A stretch of DNA of 64,000 nt, taken from NCBI RefSeq assembly GCF_018678075.1, contig NZ_JAHHIR010000074.1:34906-98905 (forward strand), in the 5' to 3' direction. Of this stretch, positions 35,335 through 44,210 are shown one piece after another (position 1 is the stretch's first letter; every line of letters begins with the position of its first letter). A program made the translations under genes and the position numbers. This DNA is from Epibacterium ulvae (GTDB lineage Bacteria > Pseudomonadota > Alphaproteobacteria > Rhodobacterales > Rhodobacteraceae). The notes under the pieces were generated by a model that saw only the letters and a program-made list of their open reading frames with translations, made no database searches and had not been told where the DNA came from.

Positions 35335-35883
35335 TCACACCCGCCGTGCGCCGATGGCCCAGGCCAGCTGCTCTTCGGTTTCCACCGCGTCCGGCTGCAC
35401 GGCGCGCAAGCGTTTCAGGGCGGAATGCGGTTGCTCGCCCGCTTCGATCATCAGGCGCAAGACCGCCATGCCGGACCGGCCACAGCCGCCATTGCAATGC
35501 ACCAAAACCCGGCCGCCTCCGACCAACGCCTTGCGGGCGGTGTGGCTGGCCTTGGGCCATTTGAACAGGACATCCGGTGCTGGGGTCGCGTAATCCACAA
35601 CAGGCAGATGCAGCCACCTGCTGGCCATGCTTTGAATGTCGGCGCCTAATGTCACAGCACCCACGCCCTCATGCTCGGCCCTGGTTGTCATCGACAGGAC
35701 AAGCCCCGGTTTCCAGTCGTTGATATGGTGCAAATCCGCCTGATAGGTCCCGGTTGCGCCCGGCAATCGGCACAAGGCCAATATCCCGTTCGCCACCGAA
35801 AGGGCATGAATTGTCAGCGTGCTTTGATCAGGGTCCACTTGCAGTGAACCAAGATCCGTCGTTGAACTGCTTTCCAGTCGCAT
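35335..35883 (-). CDS. Dual-specificity/tyrosine phosphatase-like protein
   Basis: The 182-aa cytoplasmic protein carries the cysteine-phosphatase loop HCNGGCGRSG (Cys130, Arg136), fitting the HC-x5-R signature, with a candidate general-acid Asp in PVVDYATP. Start ATG 35883 has GGAGG at good spacing; an upstream in-frame start is weaker. It is convergent with the riboswitch-controlled gene, 9 bases apart, and nothing links the two functionally. The substrate may be a phosphoprotein or another phosphate ester. Confidence 0.85.
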   Translation of the reverse strand: MRLESSSTTDLGSLQVDPDQSTLTIHALSVANGILALCRLPGATGTYQADLHHINDWKPGLVLSMTTRAEHEGVGAVTLGADIQSMASRWLHLPVVDYATPAPDVLFKWPKASHTARKALVGGGRVLVHCNGGCGRSGMAVLRLMIEAGEQPHSALKRLRAVQPDAVETEEQLAWAIGARRV

Positions 35884-36099
35884 CAGCGCCTCCCCAGCTG
35901 GGCTAGAGTTCCGCCATTCCCACAATTAAACTCTAACTCTGGAATGCGTCATTCGCCTAGGGTTTTCTTTGACCGCCGCAAAACACGCCTGTGATTTCAG
36001 CGCTGGAACGACCCCACACGAGATGAGCGGTGGACGAAGGGCGCGCGCTTCCTTACCTTGATGCAAACCCGAAATTGACGCGAATCCGGCAGACCCATT

Positions 36100-37920
36100 A
36101 TGAACGACACCCCCAGCGGCGAGACGGGCACCCAGCCCAAATATCAGGTACTTGCGCGGAAATACCGCCCCGAGACCTTTGCCGATCTGGTGGGGCAGGA
36201 CGCTATGGTGCGCACCCTGAAAAACGCCTTTGAGACGGGGCGGATTGCGCAGGCCTTTGTGATGACGGGGATCCGGGGCACCGGCAAAACCACGACCGCG
36301 CGGATCATTGCCAAAGGGATGAACTGTATCGGCCCCGACGGCCAGGGCGGACCAACCACCGAACCGTGTGGTCAGTGCGAACATTGCACCGCGATCATGG
36401 AAGGCCGGCACGTCGACGTGATGGAGATGGATGCGGCCTCCCGCACTGGTGTTAACGACATTCGCGAGATCATCGACAGTGTGGCCTATCGCGCGGCCTC
36501 GGCCCGCTACAAGATCTTTATTATCGACGAAGTGCACATGCTGTCGACCTCGGCCTTTAACGCGTTACTCAAAACGCTGGAAGAGCCGCCCGCCCATGTC
36601 AAATTCATCTTTGCCACCACCGAAATCCGCAAGGTTCCGGTGACCGTCCTGTCGCGCTGCCAACGCTTTGACCTGCGTCGGATCGAGCCTGAAGTGATGA
36701 TCAGCCTCCTGCGTAAGATCGCCGGGTCTGAGGGAGCCGAGATTGCCGCAGACGCGCTGGCGCTGATCACCCGCGCCGCCGAAGGCTCTGCCCGGGATGC
36801 GACATCCCTGTTGGATCAGGCAATTTCCCATGGCGCGGGCGAGACAACCGCAGAGCAGGTGCGCGCCATGCTCGGCCTGGCAGATCGCGGCCGTGTGCTG
36901 GATCTGATCGACATGATCTTGCGCGGTGATGCAACAGCGGCGCTAACAGAACTGTCCAGCCAATATGCCGAAGGGGCCGACCCGCTCGCTGTTTTGCGCG
37001 ACCTTGCGGAAATCACCCACTGGGTCTCGGTGGTGAAAATCACCCCGGATGCCGCAGAAGATCCAACCATCAGCCCGGATGAGCGCGCCCGCGGCCAAGC
37101 CATGGCCGAGGCCCTGCCGATGCGGGTTCTGACCCGCATGTGGCAGATGCTTCTGAAAGCCCTGGAAGAAGTCTCGGCAGCACCAAACGCCATGATGGCA
37201 GCAGAAATGACAGTGATCCGCCTGACCCATGTGGCCGATCTGCCCAGCCCGGAAGAATTGCTGCGCAAACTGCAGGAGTCACCAACGCCGCCTATTGGTC
37301 CAGGCGGTGGGATGCCCATGCAAAACATGGGCGCGCCTGCGGCGAGCGGGGGGGGCGCGGCTTCGGCTTACGCCTCAGCCGCGCCGCAAGGTGCACCCGT
37401 TGCCCCCCGCTCTGGCGGGTCGTCCATGGCGAGCAGTGGCGGGGCGGGTGCGATGGCTGCTGTGACTCCGGCACCCAATCTTGCGCTGGCACGCTATCCC
37501 ACGTTTGAACATGTGGTCGAATTGATCCGTAAACACCGCGATGTCAAACTGTTGGTGGAAGTTGAGGGCGGCATTCGCCTGGCGGCCTATCAACCGGGTC
37601 GGATCGAATTCACCCCCTCACAAAGCGCCCCACGTGATCTGGCTGCGCGCCTTGGCACGGCCCTACAGAACTGGACCGGCAACCGCTGGGTAGTCTCGAT
37701 TGTCGATGGCTGCGTGGCTGAGACGATTGCCGAAGTCCGCGACGCCGCAGAAAATGCCCTGCGCGCCAAAGCCACGGCGCATCCATTGGTGCAGGCCGTG
37801 CTCGAAGCCTTCCCTAAAGCCAAGATCAAGCGCATCCGCACCCCAGAAGAGATGGAAGCCGAGGTGCAGGCCCAAGCCCTGCCCGAGGTAGAGGACGAAT
37901 GGGATCCGTTTGAAGAATGA
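36100..37920 (+). CDS. dnaX: DNA polymerase III subunits gamma/tau
   Basis: DnaX is the clamp-loader ATPase. The 606-aa protein has Walker A (GIRGTGKTTTAR), a zinc site (Cys of the MNC segment with CGQCEHC), Walker B/DEAD-like FIIDEVHML and the sensor 1 segment FIFATTEIRKVP with the SRC motif LSRCQRF. Domain III is followed by a Gly/Ala/Pro-rich linker (about residues 390-460) and a C-terminal tau region. I see no A-AAA-AAG slippery site, so a frameshifted gamma form is not evident. It is followed by the RidA-family, ybaB and recR genes on the same strand. Confidence 0.97.
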   Translation: MNDTPSGETGTQPKYQVLARKYRPETFADLVGQDAMVRTLKNAFETGRIAQAFVMTGIRGTGKTTTARIIAKGMNCIGPDGQGGPTTEPCGQCEHCTAIMEGRHVDVMEMDAASRTGVNDIREIIDSVAYRAASARYKIFIIDEVHMLSTSAFNALLKTLEEPPAHVKFIFATTEIRKVPVTVLSRCQRFDLRRIEPEVMISLLRKIAGSEGAEIAADALALITRAAEGSARDATSLLDQAISHGAGETTAEQVRAMLGLADRGRVLDLIDMILRGDATAALTELSSQYAEGADPLAVLRDLAEITHWVSVVKITPDAAEDPTISPDERARGQAMAEALPMRVLTRMWQMLLKALEEVSAAPNAMMAAEMTVIRLTHVADLPSPEELLRKLQESPTPPIGPGGGMPMQNMGAPAASGGGAASAYASAAPQGAPVAPRSGGSSMASSGGAGAMAAVTPAPNLALARYPTFEHVVELIRKHRDVKLLVEVEGGIRLAAYQPGRIEFTPSQSAPRDLAARLGTALQNWTGNRWVVSIVDGCVAETIAEVRDAAENALRAKATAHPLVQAVLEAFPKAKIKRIRTPEEMEAEVQAQALPEVEDEWDPFEE

Positions 37921-37984
37921 CCCCCAGCTCCTTTGCGCGACCAAAGCCCCCCCAACAACCCCCTGAGTATTATTTGAGGCCCAT

Positions 37985-38329
37985 ATGATCGAACGTCTCC
38001 ACACCGGCCAACGCATGAGCAAGATCGTCAAACACAACGGCACCGCCTATCTGTGCGGTCAAGTTGGCAATGCAGGCGACACAGTCGCCGAGCAAACCCG
38101 CGAATGCATCCGCCGTATTGAACGCCTGCTGGAAGAAGCAGGTTCCTCCAAAGAGCAAATTCTCCAGGTCGTGATCTGGCTGGCGGATATGGCGGATTTT
38201 GCCGAGATGAACGCGGTCTGGGATGTCTGGGTTCCCGAAGGACACGCCCCGGCCCGCGCTTGCGGTGAAGCCAAACTGGCCCGTCCCGAACTAAAGGTCG
38301 AGATGATCGTCACGGCCGCTTGTGATTAA
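37985..38329 (+). CDS. RidA/YjgF-family protein
   Basis: The 114-aa protein belongs to the YjgF/YER057c/UK114 family, whose best-known members deaminate reactive enamine and imine intermediates. Segments HNGTAYLCGQVG, QTRECIRRIERLLEEAGSSKEQI and the C-terminal RPELKVEMIVTAA are typical. The substrate-binding Arg of RidA would fall in APARACGEAKLARP. It sits 64 bp after dnaX. It is probably not the housekeeping RidA itself but one of the Rid subgroups. Confidence 0.88.
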   Translation: MIERLHTGQRMSKIVKHNGTAYLCGQVGNAGDTVAEQTRECIRRIERLLEEAGSSKEQILQVVIWLADMADFAEMNAVWDVWVPEGHAPARACGEAKLARPELKVEMIVTAACD

Positions 38330-38563
38330 GAGCTGCGCCGACTGCCACATCTCGCGGTAGCTACAGCCACTGCCCCGTCGCGCTTCACCCTCTCACGCGT
38401 ATTTGTACGGCTTTAGCTTCATCTTTTCCAAAATACTTCGGGGGGTGAGCCAATTGGCGAACATTGGGGGCAGCGCCTCCTCCCCCTTGTCGAAACGGAT
38501 CGCGCTCCGTATCTAAAGATCAAACGTATGCGATACTGCACCCTCAAAAGATAGGAGCCCCCG

Positions 38564-38908
38564 ATGTTAAAAGGCCTCGGTGCTCTCGGCGATATGGCCG
38601 GGATGATGAAAAAAGCCCAAGAAATGCAAACCAAAATGGCCGAGATGCAGGATGATCTCGCCAATCTGACCGTTGTGGGCGAAGCCGGTGCAGGCTTGGT
38701 CAAGGCCACTGCCACCGCCAAGGGTGAGCTGACGGCGCTGGACATCGACCCTTCGATCTTTTCCGGGGACGACAAGGAAGTGGTCGAAGATCTGATCCTT
38801 GCAGCAATCAAGGACGCACAGGCAAAGGCCGCTCAGAAATCTCAAGACGAGATGAAGCAGCTGACCGACAGCCTTGGCCTGCCCGCCGATATGAAGCTGC
38901 CGTTTTAA
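38564..38908 (+). CDS. ybaB: YbaB/EbfC-family nucleoid-associated protein
   Basis: The 114-aa protein starts MLKGLGALGDMAGMMKKAQEMQ, the family's typical Met- and Lys-rich helix, followed by a short beta-sheet (LVKATATAKGELTALDID) and a C-terminal helix with QAKAAQKSQDEMKQLT. YbaB dimers bind DNA and lie between dnaX and recR in most bacteria, as here. TAGGAG precedes the ATG. Confidence 0.95.
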   Translation: MLKGLGALGDMAGMMKKAQEMQTKMAEMQDDLANLTVVGEAGAGLVKATATAKGELTALDIDPSIFSGDDKEVVEDLILAAIKDAQAKAAQKSQDEMKQLTDSLGLPADMKLPF

Positions 38909-39066
38909 GCATAAAATTGGCCGACACGTGCCCCTTGCGCGTCGGCCAGATCAGACACCGGACGCAAACCGAGCGAAACAAAACTCGAACATTTTGCTTT
39001 CCGCGTGCTGCCGCTGTGCCGTATAAGACATAAAGCAACAGCAAATCAGTCGGACGCCCTGCCCCC

Positions 39067-39666
39067 GTGTCGCAAAACTCCACCGCCGAAATCGAACAAC
39101 TGATCGCCCTTCTGGCCAAACTGCCGGGACTGGGCCCACGCTCGTCGCGCCGCGCGGTCCTGCACCTGATCCGCAAACGCGAGTTGCTGCTCACGCCACT
39201 GGCCGCCGCCATGCAAGAGGTCGCCACGACAGCGCGCAGTTGCCTCAACTGTGGCAACGTTGGAACCAGCGAGATCTGTGCAATCTGTAGCGATGAGGGG
39301 CGGGCGAACGGCGAACTCTGCGTGGTCGAAGATGTCTCGGATCTTTGGGCGATGGAACGCGCTGGCGTGTTCAAAGGGCGCTACCATGTCCTGGGTGGCA
39401 CCCTGTCGGCACTGGACGGCGTCGGGCCGGACGAGCTGCGCATCCCACAATTGGTGGACCGGGCGACAGCCGAAAGCGTGCAGGAAGTCATCCTGGCGCT
39501 CAACGCCACCATCGATGGCCAAACCACCGCGCACTACATTGCGGATCTGATGCCCGATCAGGTTGCGCTCACCTCGCTGGCCCAGGGTGTGCCAATCGGA
39601 GGCGAGCTGGACTACCTCGACGAAGGGACAATCTCGGCGGCTCTCAAAGCGCGCAAGGCATTCTAA
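39067..39666 (+). CDS. recR: Recombination protein RecR
   Basis: RecR works with RecF and RecO to load RecA at gaps. The 199-aa protein has the N-terminal HhH segment [19 protein letters not shown], a C4 zinc finger ([16 protein letters not shown]) and a Toprim domain ([31 protein letters not shown]) with a C-terminal Walker B-like stretch. The start is GTG at 39067; ATG is not available nearby. Confidence 0.96.
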   Translation: MSQNSTAEIEQLIALLAKLPGLGPRSSRRAVLHLIRKRELLLTPLAAAMQEVATTARSCLNCGNVGTSEICAICSDEGRANGELCVVEDVSDLWAMERAGVFKGRYHVLGGTLSALDGVGPDELRIPQLVDRATAESVQEVILALNATIDGQTTAHYIADLMPDQVALTSLAQGVPIGGELDYLDEGTISAALKARKAF

Positions 39667-39765
39667 ACTCTGTGTCTCTGAAGAGAGCTGGCTCATTGAG
39701 GCCTACAAAAGCCCTCCATCACGAAAACGATCACCCAGCAAAAAACAAATGCTCCCGCGCTTGCA

Positions 39766-39796
39766 GATGTGCTCTGGCCATTGGCCAGAGCACATC
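39766..39796. terminator. 15-bp perfect hairpin behind recR
   Basis: Arms 39766-39780 (GATGTGCTCTGGCCA) and 39782-39796 are exact inverse complements around one base. It lies 100 bp after recR, in the convergent gap with the threonine aldolase gene. There is no T-tract, so termination is uncertain. Its GGCCATTGGCC centre recurs in the hairpin at 48201-48239. Confidence 0.5.
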
Positions 39797-39802
39797 GCAA
39801 TC

Positions 39803-39843
39803 TTGGGCGTAGCGCCGCGCCGAAGGCGCGGCGCTACGCCCAA
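39803..39843. repeat. 19-bp perfect inverted repeat
   Basis: TTGGGCGTAGCGCCGCGCC (39803-39821) and its exact inverse complement (39825-39843) flank the loop GAA. It follows the previous hairpin by 6 bases in the recR/threonine aldolase gap. It is extremely GC-rich and stable with no T-tract. Confidence 0.85.
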
Positions 39844-39923
39844 CGGGAGGACAGCAATCTTTGATTGCCGACGACGGGCGGGAGTTCTACGGTCGAAACT
39901 TCAGAACCGGCCAAAGAAGAAAT

Positions 39924-40970
39924 TCAGAAACTGCGAACCGCTGATAGAAGTGCTGCGAAGCCGACGTCAGTGACATCCTTATGCAGGACGAGCCGCAGCG
40001 GTTCGTTTTCGCCAAAATTGATTTTCACACCGGCAGCAGTGAGGCTTGCAACCAATCGTTCTTGCACATCAGACTCCACACGCAAGAACAGCATATTGGT
40101 GTCCCCCCGAACATCTGTGATCCCCGCGGTTGCCAGTGCCGCCTTCAACTCGGCCGCCCGGGCGTGGTCATCAGCCAGTCGCGCAGTGTTATGCTCCAGC
40201 GCGTAAAGCCCCGCTGCCGCCAAAACGCCTGCCTGCCGCATTCCGCCGCCCAGTATTTTACGCAGACGCCGCCCTTTGCCGATCAGGTCAGACCGCCCAA
40301 CAAGAACCGACCCCACCGGTGCGCCCAACCCTTTGGACAGGCAGATAGATACCGTATCAAAAGGTGCTGCCAACGCCTTTTCGCCGCATTGCAAGGCGAC
40401 CGTCGCGTTAAAGAACCGAGCACCGTCCAAATGGGTCGAAAGCCCCGCCGCACGCGCCACATCCACGACCTCAACACAGCGCGCCAATGGCACCGCCATG
40501 CCGTTGTGGGTGTTTTCCAAAGACAGCAGACGACTGATCGGATGATGCGCGTCATCCGCTTTGATCGCCTTGGCAATATCAGCCGCGCATAGCCCGCCGT
40601 CCGGTTCGACACGGCGCGGATCCAAAACACATCCACCCAGAACCGACGCACCGCCGGCCTCGTATTTATAGACGTGATAGTCGCGCCCGGTGATCACCTC
40701 TTCACCGCGCCCGCAATGAGCCAGCATCGCGATCAGATTGCTCTGCGTACCTGACGGCAGGAACAACGCCGCATCCTTGCCCAAGCGTTCAGCCAGCGTG
40801 GCTTCCAGACGGGCGATGCTGGGATCTTCACCATAGACGTCATCGCCGACTTCGGCCTCGGCCATAACCGCGCGCATGGCCGCATCCGGCCGGGTGACGG
40901 TGTCACTGCGCAGATCGCATTGGGTGTCGATGCCCAGTTCCAGAGACTGTTTCGAGCTGTATTGGCTCAT
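39924..40970 (-). CDS. ltaE: Low-specificity L-threonine aldolase
   Basis: This PLP enzyme (348 aa) cleaves L-threonine or L-allo-threonine to glycine and acetaldehyde. It has the N-terminal segment DLRSDTVTRPDAAMRAVMAEAEVGDDVYGEDP (family signature SDTVT and VGDDVYGED), FLPSGTQSN, THLDGARFFNA, and the PLP lysine in CLSKGLGAPVGS. ATG 40970, with GGGAG upstream, is preferred over a TTG two codons earlier. The C-terminus overlaps none of its neighbours. Confidence 0.94.
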   Translation of the reverse strand: MSQYSSKQSLELGIDTQCDLRSDTVTRPDAAMRAVMAEAEVGDDVYGEDPSIARLEATLAERLGKDAALFLPSGTQSNLIAMLAHCGRGEEVITGRDYHVYKYEAGGASVLGGCVLDPRRVEPDGGLCAADIAKAIKADDAHHPISRLLSLENTHNGMAVPLARCVEVVDVARAAGLSTHLDGARFFNATVALQCGEKALAAPFDTVSICLSKGLGAPVGSVLVGRSDLIGKGRRLRKILGGGMRQAGVLAAAGLYALEHNTARLADDHARAAELKAALATAGITDVRGDTNMLFLRVESDVQERLVASLTAAGVKINFGENEPLRLVLHKDVTDVGFAALLSAVRSF

Positions 40971-41454
40971 GACCAAACTCCCTTGCCGAACTCACCCTAA
41001 ATCCAGGTTTGGCCGAACGTCCGATTGTTGTGTTTAGATGGTGCACCGAACGTTTTTGTCGCGCCCTTGCGTCTTGCATTTAGGCGTAAGCCGCAGTGAA
41101 GATCAAAACCTGAATTGTATGCGATACGTTTGACCGGCACACGGGTACGATCGATGACATGGTCAAAGCTTGCATAGAGGAAAACCGGCTTCGGGCGGTG
41201 GCGCCATAACTCGGTGGAAAATACATAAATTCACACAAATCTTTCGACAAAATTAACGATTGATGTTGGCGAAAATGTGAAGTGACACTTACCCTAAACG
41301 AAAGTACATTCGTACAGACGTGTACTTTAAAGTGTAGCTTTATTTGCCTTGGGCAATTTGCCCACTATTTGTTTGTTTATTCTTAGTTTGATTTTGCGGG
41401 GAGCACTTGTGCAGTTTAGCCCCCAAGCAAACCAGCACTATTACCCCGCAAAGA
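40971..41454. other. Gene-free AT-richer stretch
   Basis: There is no convincing gene in about 480 bp. A minus-strand frame stays open for some 75 codons from about 41232 to the stop at 40999-40997 and reads protein-like (including VPVKRIAYNSGF), but it has no start codon and no ribosome site, so it could at most be a relic. Two T/A-rich stretches near 41330-41400 hold no recognisable element. Confidence 0.5.
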
Positions 41455-41480
41455 AGCCGCAGCATTTTCGTGCTGCGGCT
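41455..41480 (-). terminator. Terminator of the TrcR gene
   Basis: On the minus strand AGCCGCAGCA, loop CGAAAA and TGCTGCGGCT form a perfect 10-bp stem followed by TCTTT, 31 bases after the stop codon. Confidence 0.82.
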
Positions 41481-41511
41481 TTGAACGTTCTTACGGGCTG
41501 TCTGAATAGGC

Positions 41512-42276
41512 TTACGCGCGGTCCTCGTCGTCCTCATCCTCACCGCCACCAGCGGGCAGGTTAAAGAAGCTGTCCGCGTCCACAATCGGATCGCTGTCCG
41601 AAGGATTCTGCTCTGCCGGATTGCCACCCAGCGTAAAGGCTTCCAGACCTTCGATACCGCTTGGCATCTTGGGTTCTGCATCCATTTCCAGGGATTGCTC
41701 GGTCGACACCAGCTTGCGACGCTCATCATCGCTCATCACGCCGCCTTCGGCCGCTTTGGCCGCCGCAGCTTTTTGCACCACAGCGTCCAGCTCGGATTGT
41801 TTACACAGGCCCAGCGCAACAGGATCGATGGGCTGCATGTTGGAAATATTCCAATGCGTCCGCTCGCGGATCGACTGAATGGTCGGCTTGGTTGTGCCCA
41901 CCAGTTTGGCGATCTGACCATCGGACAGTTCCGGGTGGAATTTCACCAGCCACAGGATCGAATTCGGGCGGTCCTGGCGTTTGGACAGCGGCGTGTACCG
42001 CGGTCCGCGACGCTTTTCTTCACCGGCTGCAGCCGGGTTGAACTTGAGGCGCAGCTTGTGCAGCGGGCTTTCTTCGGCCTTGTCGACCTCTTCCTGGGTC
42101 AGCTGGTTGTTGGCAACGGGGTCAAACCCCTTTACGCCCACAGCCACTTCACCATCGGCGATGCCCTGGATTTCCAGCTCGTGCATGCCTACAAAATCAC
42201 CGATCTGCTTGAAGCTGATCGTCGTATTGTCCACCAGCCACACGGCGGTCGCCTTGGCCATCAACGGTTTTGCCAT
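41512..42276 (-). CDS. trcR: DUF1013-family regulator, TrcR-like
   Basis: The 254-aa protein is a DUF1013 member, a family restricted to alphaproteobacteria and named TrcR for a cell-cycle transcription role. Segments MAKATAVWLVDNTTISFKQI and FDPVANNQLTQEEVDKAE are diagnostic. A central HTH-like part (LSDGQIAKLVGTTKPTIQSI) fits DNA or polymerase binding. The C-terminal 60 residues are acidic and disordered. It stands alone on the minus strand with its own terminator. Confidence 0.9.
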   Translation of the reverse strand: MAKPLMAKATAVWLVDNTTISFKQIGDFVGMHELEIQGIADGEVAVGVKGFDPVANNQLTQEEVDKAEESPLHKLRLKFNPAAAGEEKRRGPRYTPLSKRQDRPNSILWLVKFHPELSDGQIAKLVGTTKPTIQSIRERTHWNISNMQPIDPVALGLCKQSELDAVVQKAAAAKAAEGGVMSDDERRKLVSTEQSLEMDAEPKMPSGIEGLEAFTLGGNPAEQNPSDSDPIVDADSFFNLPAGGGEDEDDEDRA

Positions 42277-42423
42277 GCGTCTTCTCCTTCACGCGTGCCT
42301 TATCCCCGGATATAGCTTCCCTGTCGCCTGGAACAGGCGGCCCCGGTATTTTGGGGCAGGTTTCCGTTTTCGGGGAACTTAAACCTCTATATAGTCGCCT
42401 TCGTTTGATAAGGAAAGAGGCCA

Positions 42424-43068
42424 ATGCGCGCTGTATTTTACGCACTCCTACTGATTATTCCCGCCCTCACCGCGCCTTTGGCTGCCGAGGGGGAACGCGC
42501 CGGAGAATTTGACTACTACGTCTTGACGCTCAGCTGGTCTCCGAACTGGTGCGAGGTGGAAGGCGATGCCAAAGGCTCGGACCAATGCGACCCGCGCCAC
42601 GATCACGGATGGGTCATGCATGGGCTCTGGCCACAGTTCCACCAGGGCTGGCCCAGCTATTGTCGGACGACACAACAGGCCCCGACCCGCCGGATGACCG
42701 GCGAGATGGCCGATATCATGGGCACATCCGGCCTAGCCTGGCATCAGTGGAAGAAACACGGCACGTGTTCTGGTCTATCGGCCCAGAGCTATTTCAACCT
42801 CTCCCGCCAGGCCTATGAGCAGATCGAGCGACCTGCGATCTTTCGCAATCTCGACAAAACAGTCAAACTGCCCGCCTCGATTGTCGAGGACGCCTTTCTA
42901 AAGGCCAACACCGATCTTGACCGAGACAGCCTGACCATCACCTGCCGCGCTGGCCATATTCAGGAGGCCAGGATTTGCCTTTCGCGCGATCTGAAACCGG
43001 TGCCCTGTGGGCGTGATGTGATCCGCGATTGCCAGCTGAAGGATGCGCTGTTCACCCCGATCCGATAG
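42424..43068 (+). CDS. Ribonuclease T2-family protein, secreted
   Basis: The 214-aa protein has a signal peptide (MRAVFYALLLIIPALTAPLA) and the two T2 active-site segments, VMHGLWPQ (His66) and WHQWKKHGTC (His112). Cysteines at 43, 55, 80 and 115 are probably disulphide-bonded in the periplasm. The canonical second segment is HEW-x-KHG with a catalytic Glu; here the position is Gln108. Substitution of this residue may alter activity, though bacterial members vary. It probably degrades exogenous or periplasmic RNA. Confidence 0.9.
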   Translation: MRAVFYALLLIIPALTAPLAAEGERAGEFDYYVLTLSWSPNWCEVEGDAKGSDQCDPRHDHGWVMHGLWPQFHQGWPSYCRTTQQAPTRRMTGEMADIMGTSGLAWHQWKKHGTCSGLSAQSYFNLSRQAYEQIERPAIFRNLDKTVKLPASIVEDAFLKANTDLDRDSLTITCRAGHIQEARICLSRDLKPVPCGRDVIRDCQLKDALFTPIR

Positions 43069-43217
43069 GCCCTTCACGCCAATTTGGTGCATCTGTGAAA
43101 GATTGAAATCCCATTTTGTGCTATCCTTAACCCAGGGCCGCCCCAAGGCCGACGCTCAGACATTCACGGCACCGGCCAGACAGGCGGCAGCATGTAGGTG
43201 AGGAAAAGGGGTAAGGC

Positions 43218-44072
43218 ATGGCACAGACAATTGGAAACCCAGCCAGCTGGCTGATGAAGCATTTCGCCAGCTCAGGGCAGCATCTTGGCGATTCGGTCGA
43301 TCTGATCCGATCGCCCAGCACCAATCTGCCGGAGGTGCGGCGGCTGGCGATGCAAGATCTGGTCGCAGCACTCCAGATGGGCATGCGCGATTTCGCGGCC
43401 TGTCGCAGCGACGCGATGTTTACCGTGTTCATGTATCCACTGATCGGCCTTGCCATGGTTGCAATGGTCGCATCAGAACAGTTTTTCCCGCTTTTGGTGC
43501 CGATGATCTTTGGCTTTGCCATTGTGGGTCCTGCGGCAGCTGTGGGGCTATATGAAATGTCAGCCCGCCGCGAGGCCGGGTTTGAGGCAAAATGGAGCGA
43601 TGCGTTGAACCTGGTGCGCACCCCGGCTTTTGTGCCGATCCTAATACTCAGCCTGTTTCTGGCGGCCCTGTTTGTTTTGTGGCTGATCGTGGCCAATATG
43701 ATCTTCACCTACACGATGGGTCCGGAGACGCCGGAGCGCCTGTCGACCTTCTTGCGGGATGTGGTGATGACACCGGAAGGTCGGGCGATGGCGGTGATCG
43801 GTATGGCGGTGGGATCGATCTTTGCGCTGACGGCCTTTGCCACATCGCTGATTTCCTTCCCGATGCTGTTGGACAGACGAGTCGGTGTACCGGTGGCGGT
43901 TGTCACATCGATGCGTGCCGTGCGGCATAATCTGCGGGTGACTTTGGCCTGGGGCATCCTGGTTGGAAGCGCCCTGGCCATTGGATCCATCCCCTTCTTT
44001 GCAGGGTTGATCATCATTGTGCCAATCCTGGGTCATGCCACATGGCATCTCTATCGCCGGCTGGTTGTTTAG
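43218..44072 (+). CDS. DUF2189 integral membrane protein
   Basis: The 284-aa protein has about six hydrophobic segments (for example FTVFMYPLIGLAMVAMVA, FVPILILSLFLAALFVLWLI, and a C-terminal pair) in the arrangement of DUF2189 membrane proteins. The start of the domain reads LAMQDLVAALQMGMRDFAACRSDAM. The helix-ending HATWHLYRRLV at the C terminus is characteristic of the family. No enzyme motif is visible and the function of the family is unknown. Confidence 0.85.
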   Translation: MAQTIGNPASWLMKHFASSGQHLGDSVDLIRSPSTNLPEVRRLAMQDLVAALQMGMRDFAACRSDAMFTVFMYPLIGLAMVAMVASEQFFPLLVPMIFGFAIVGPAAAVGLYEMSARREAGFEAKWSDALNLVRTPAFVPILILSLFLAALFVLWLIVANMIFTYTMGPETPERLSTFLRDVVMTPEGRAMAVIGMAVGSIFALTAFATSLISFPMLLDRRVGVPVAVVTSMRAVRHNLRVTLAWGILVGSALAIGSIPFFAGLIIIVPILGHATWHLYRRLVV

Positions 44073-44113
44073 CTCAAACTACAGCGATTTTCGACCGCCC
44101 GCCAAAGGCGGGC

Positions 44114-44169
44114 GCGCCGCGCAAGCGGAGGCCGGGCGCAGCTGCGCCCGGCCTCCGCTTGCGCGGCGC
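44114..44169. repeat. 56-bp perfect palindrome
   Basis: Each base from 44141 leftward to 44114 pairs with 44142 rightward to 44169, giving 28-bp arms with no spacer, nearly all G and C. It lies in the gap between the convergent DUF2189 and quinone oxidoreductase genes. Confidence 0.9.
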
Positions 44170-44210
44170 CGTTGCACCTATCGGAACAACGCCTGTTTCG
44201 TGACATAACG

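Noticed and set aside
36100..37920. Programmed frameshift in dnaX to make gamma
   Set aside because: No A-AAA-AAG slippery heptamer was found in the expected region, so only the full-length product is supported.
38400..38480. Motif CCAAAATACTTCGGGGGG upstream of ybaB as a possible regulatory site
   Set aside because: It resembles filler sequence seen often between genes in this lineage; a single occurrence here gives no support for a function.
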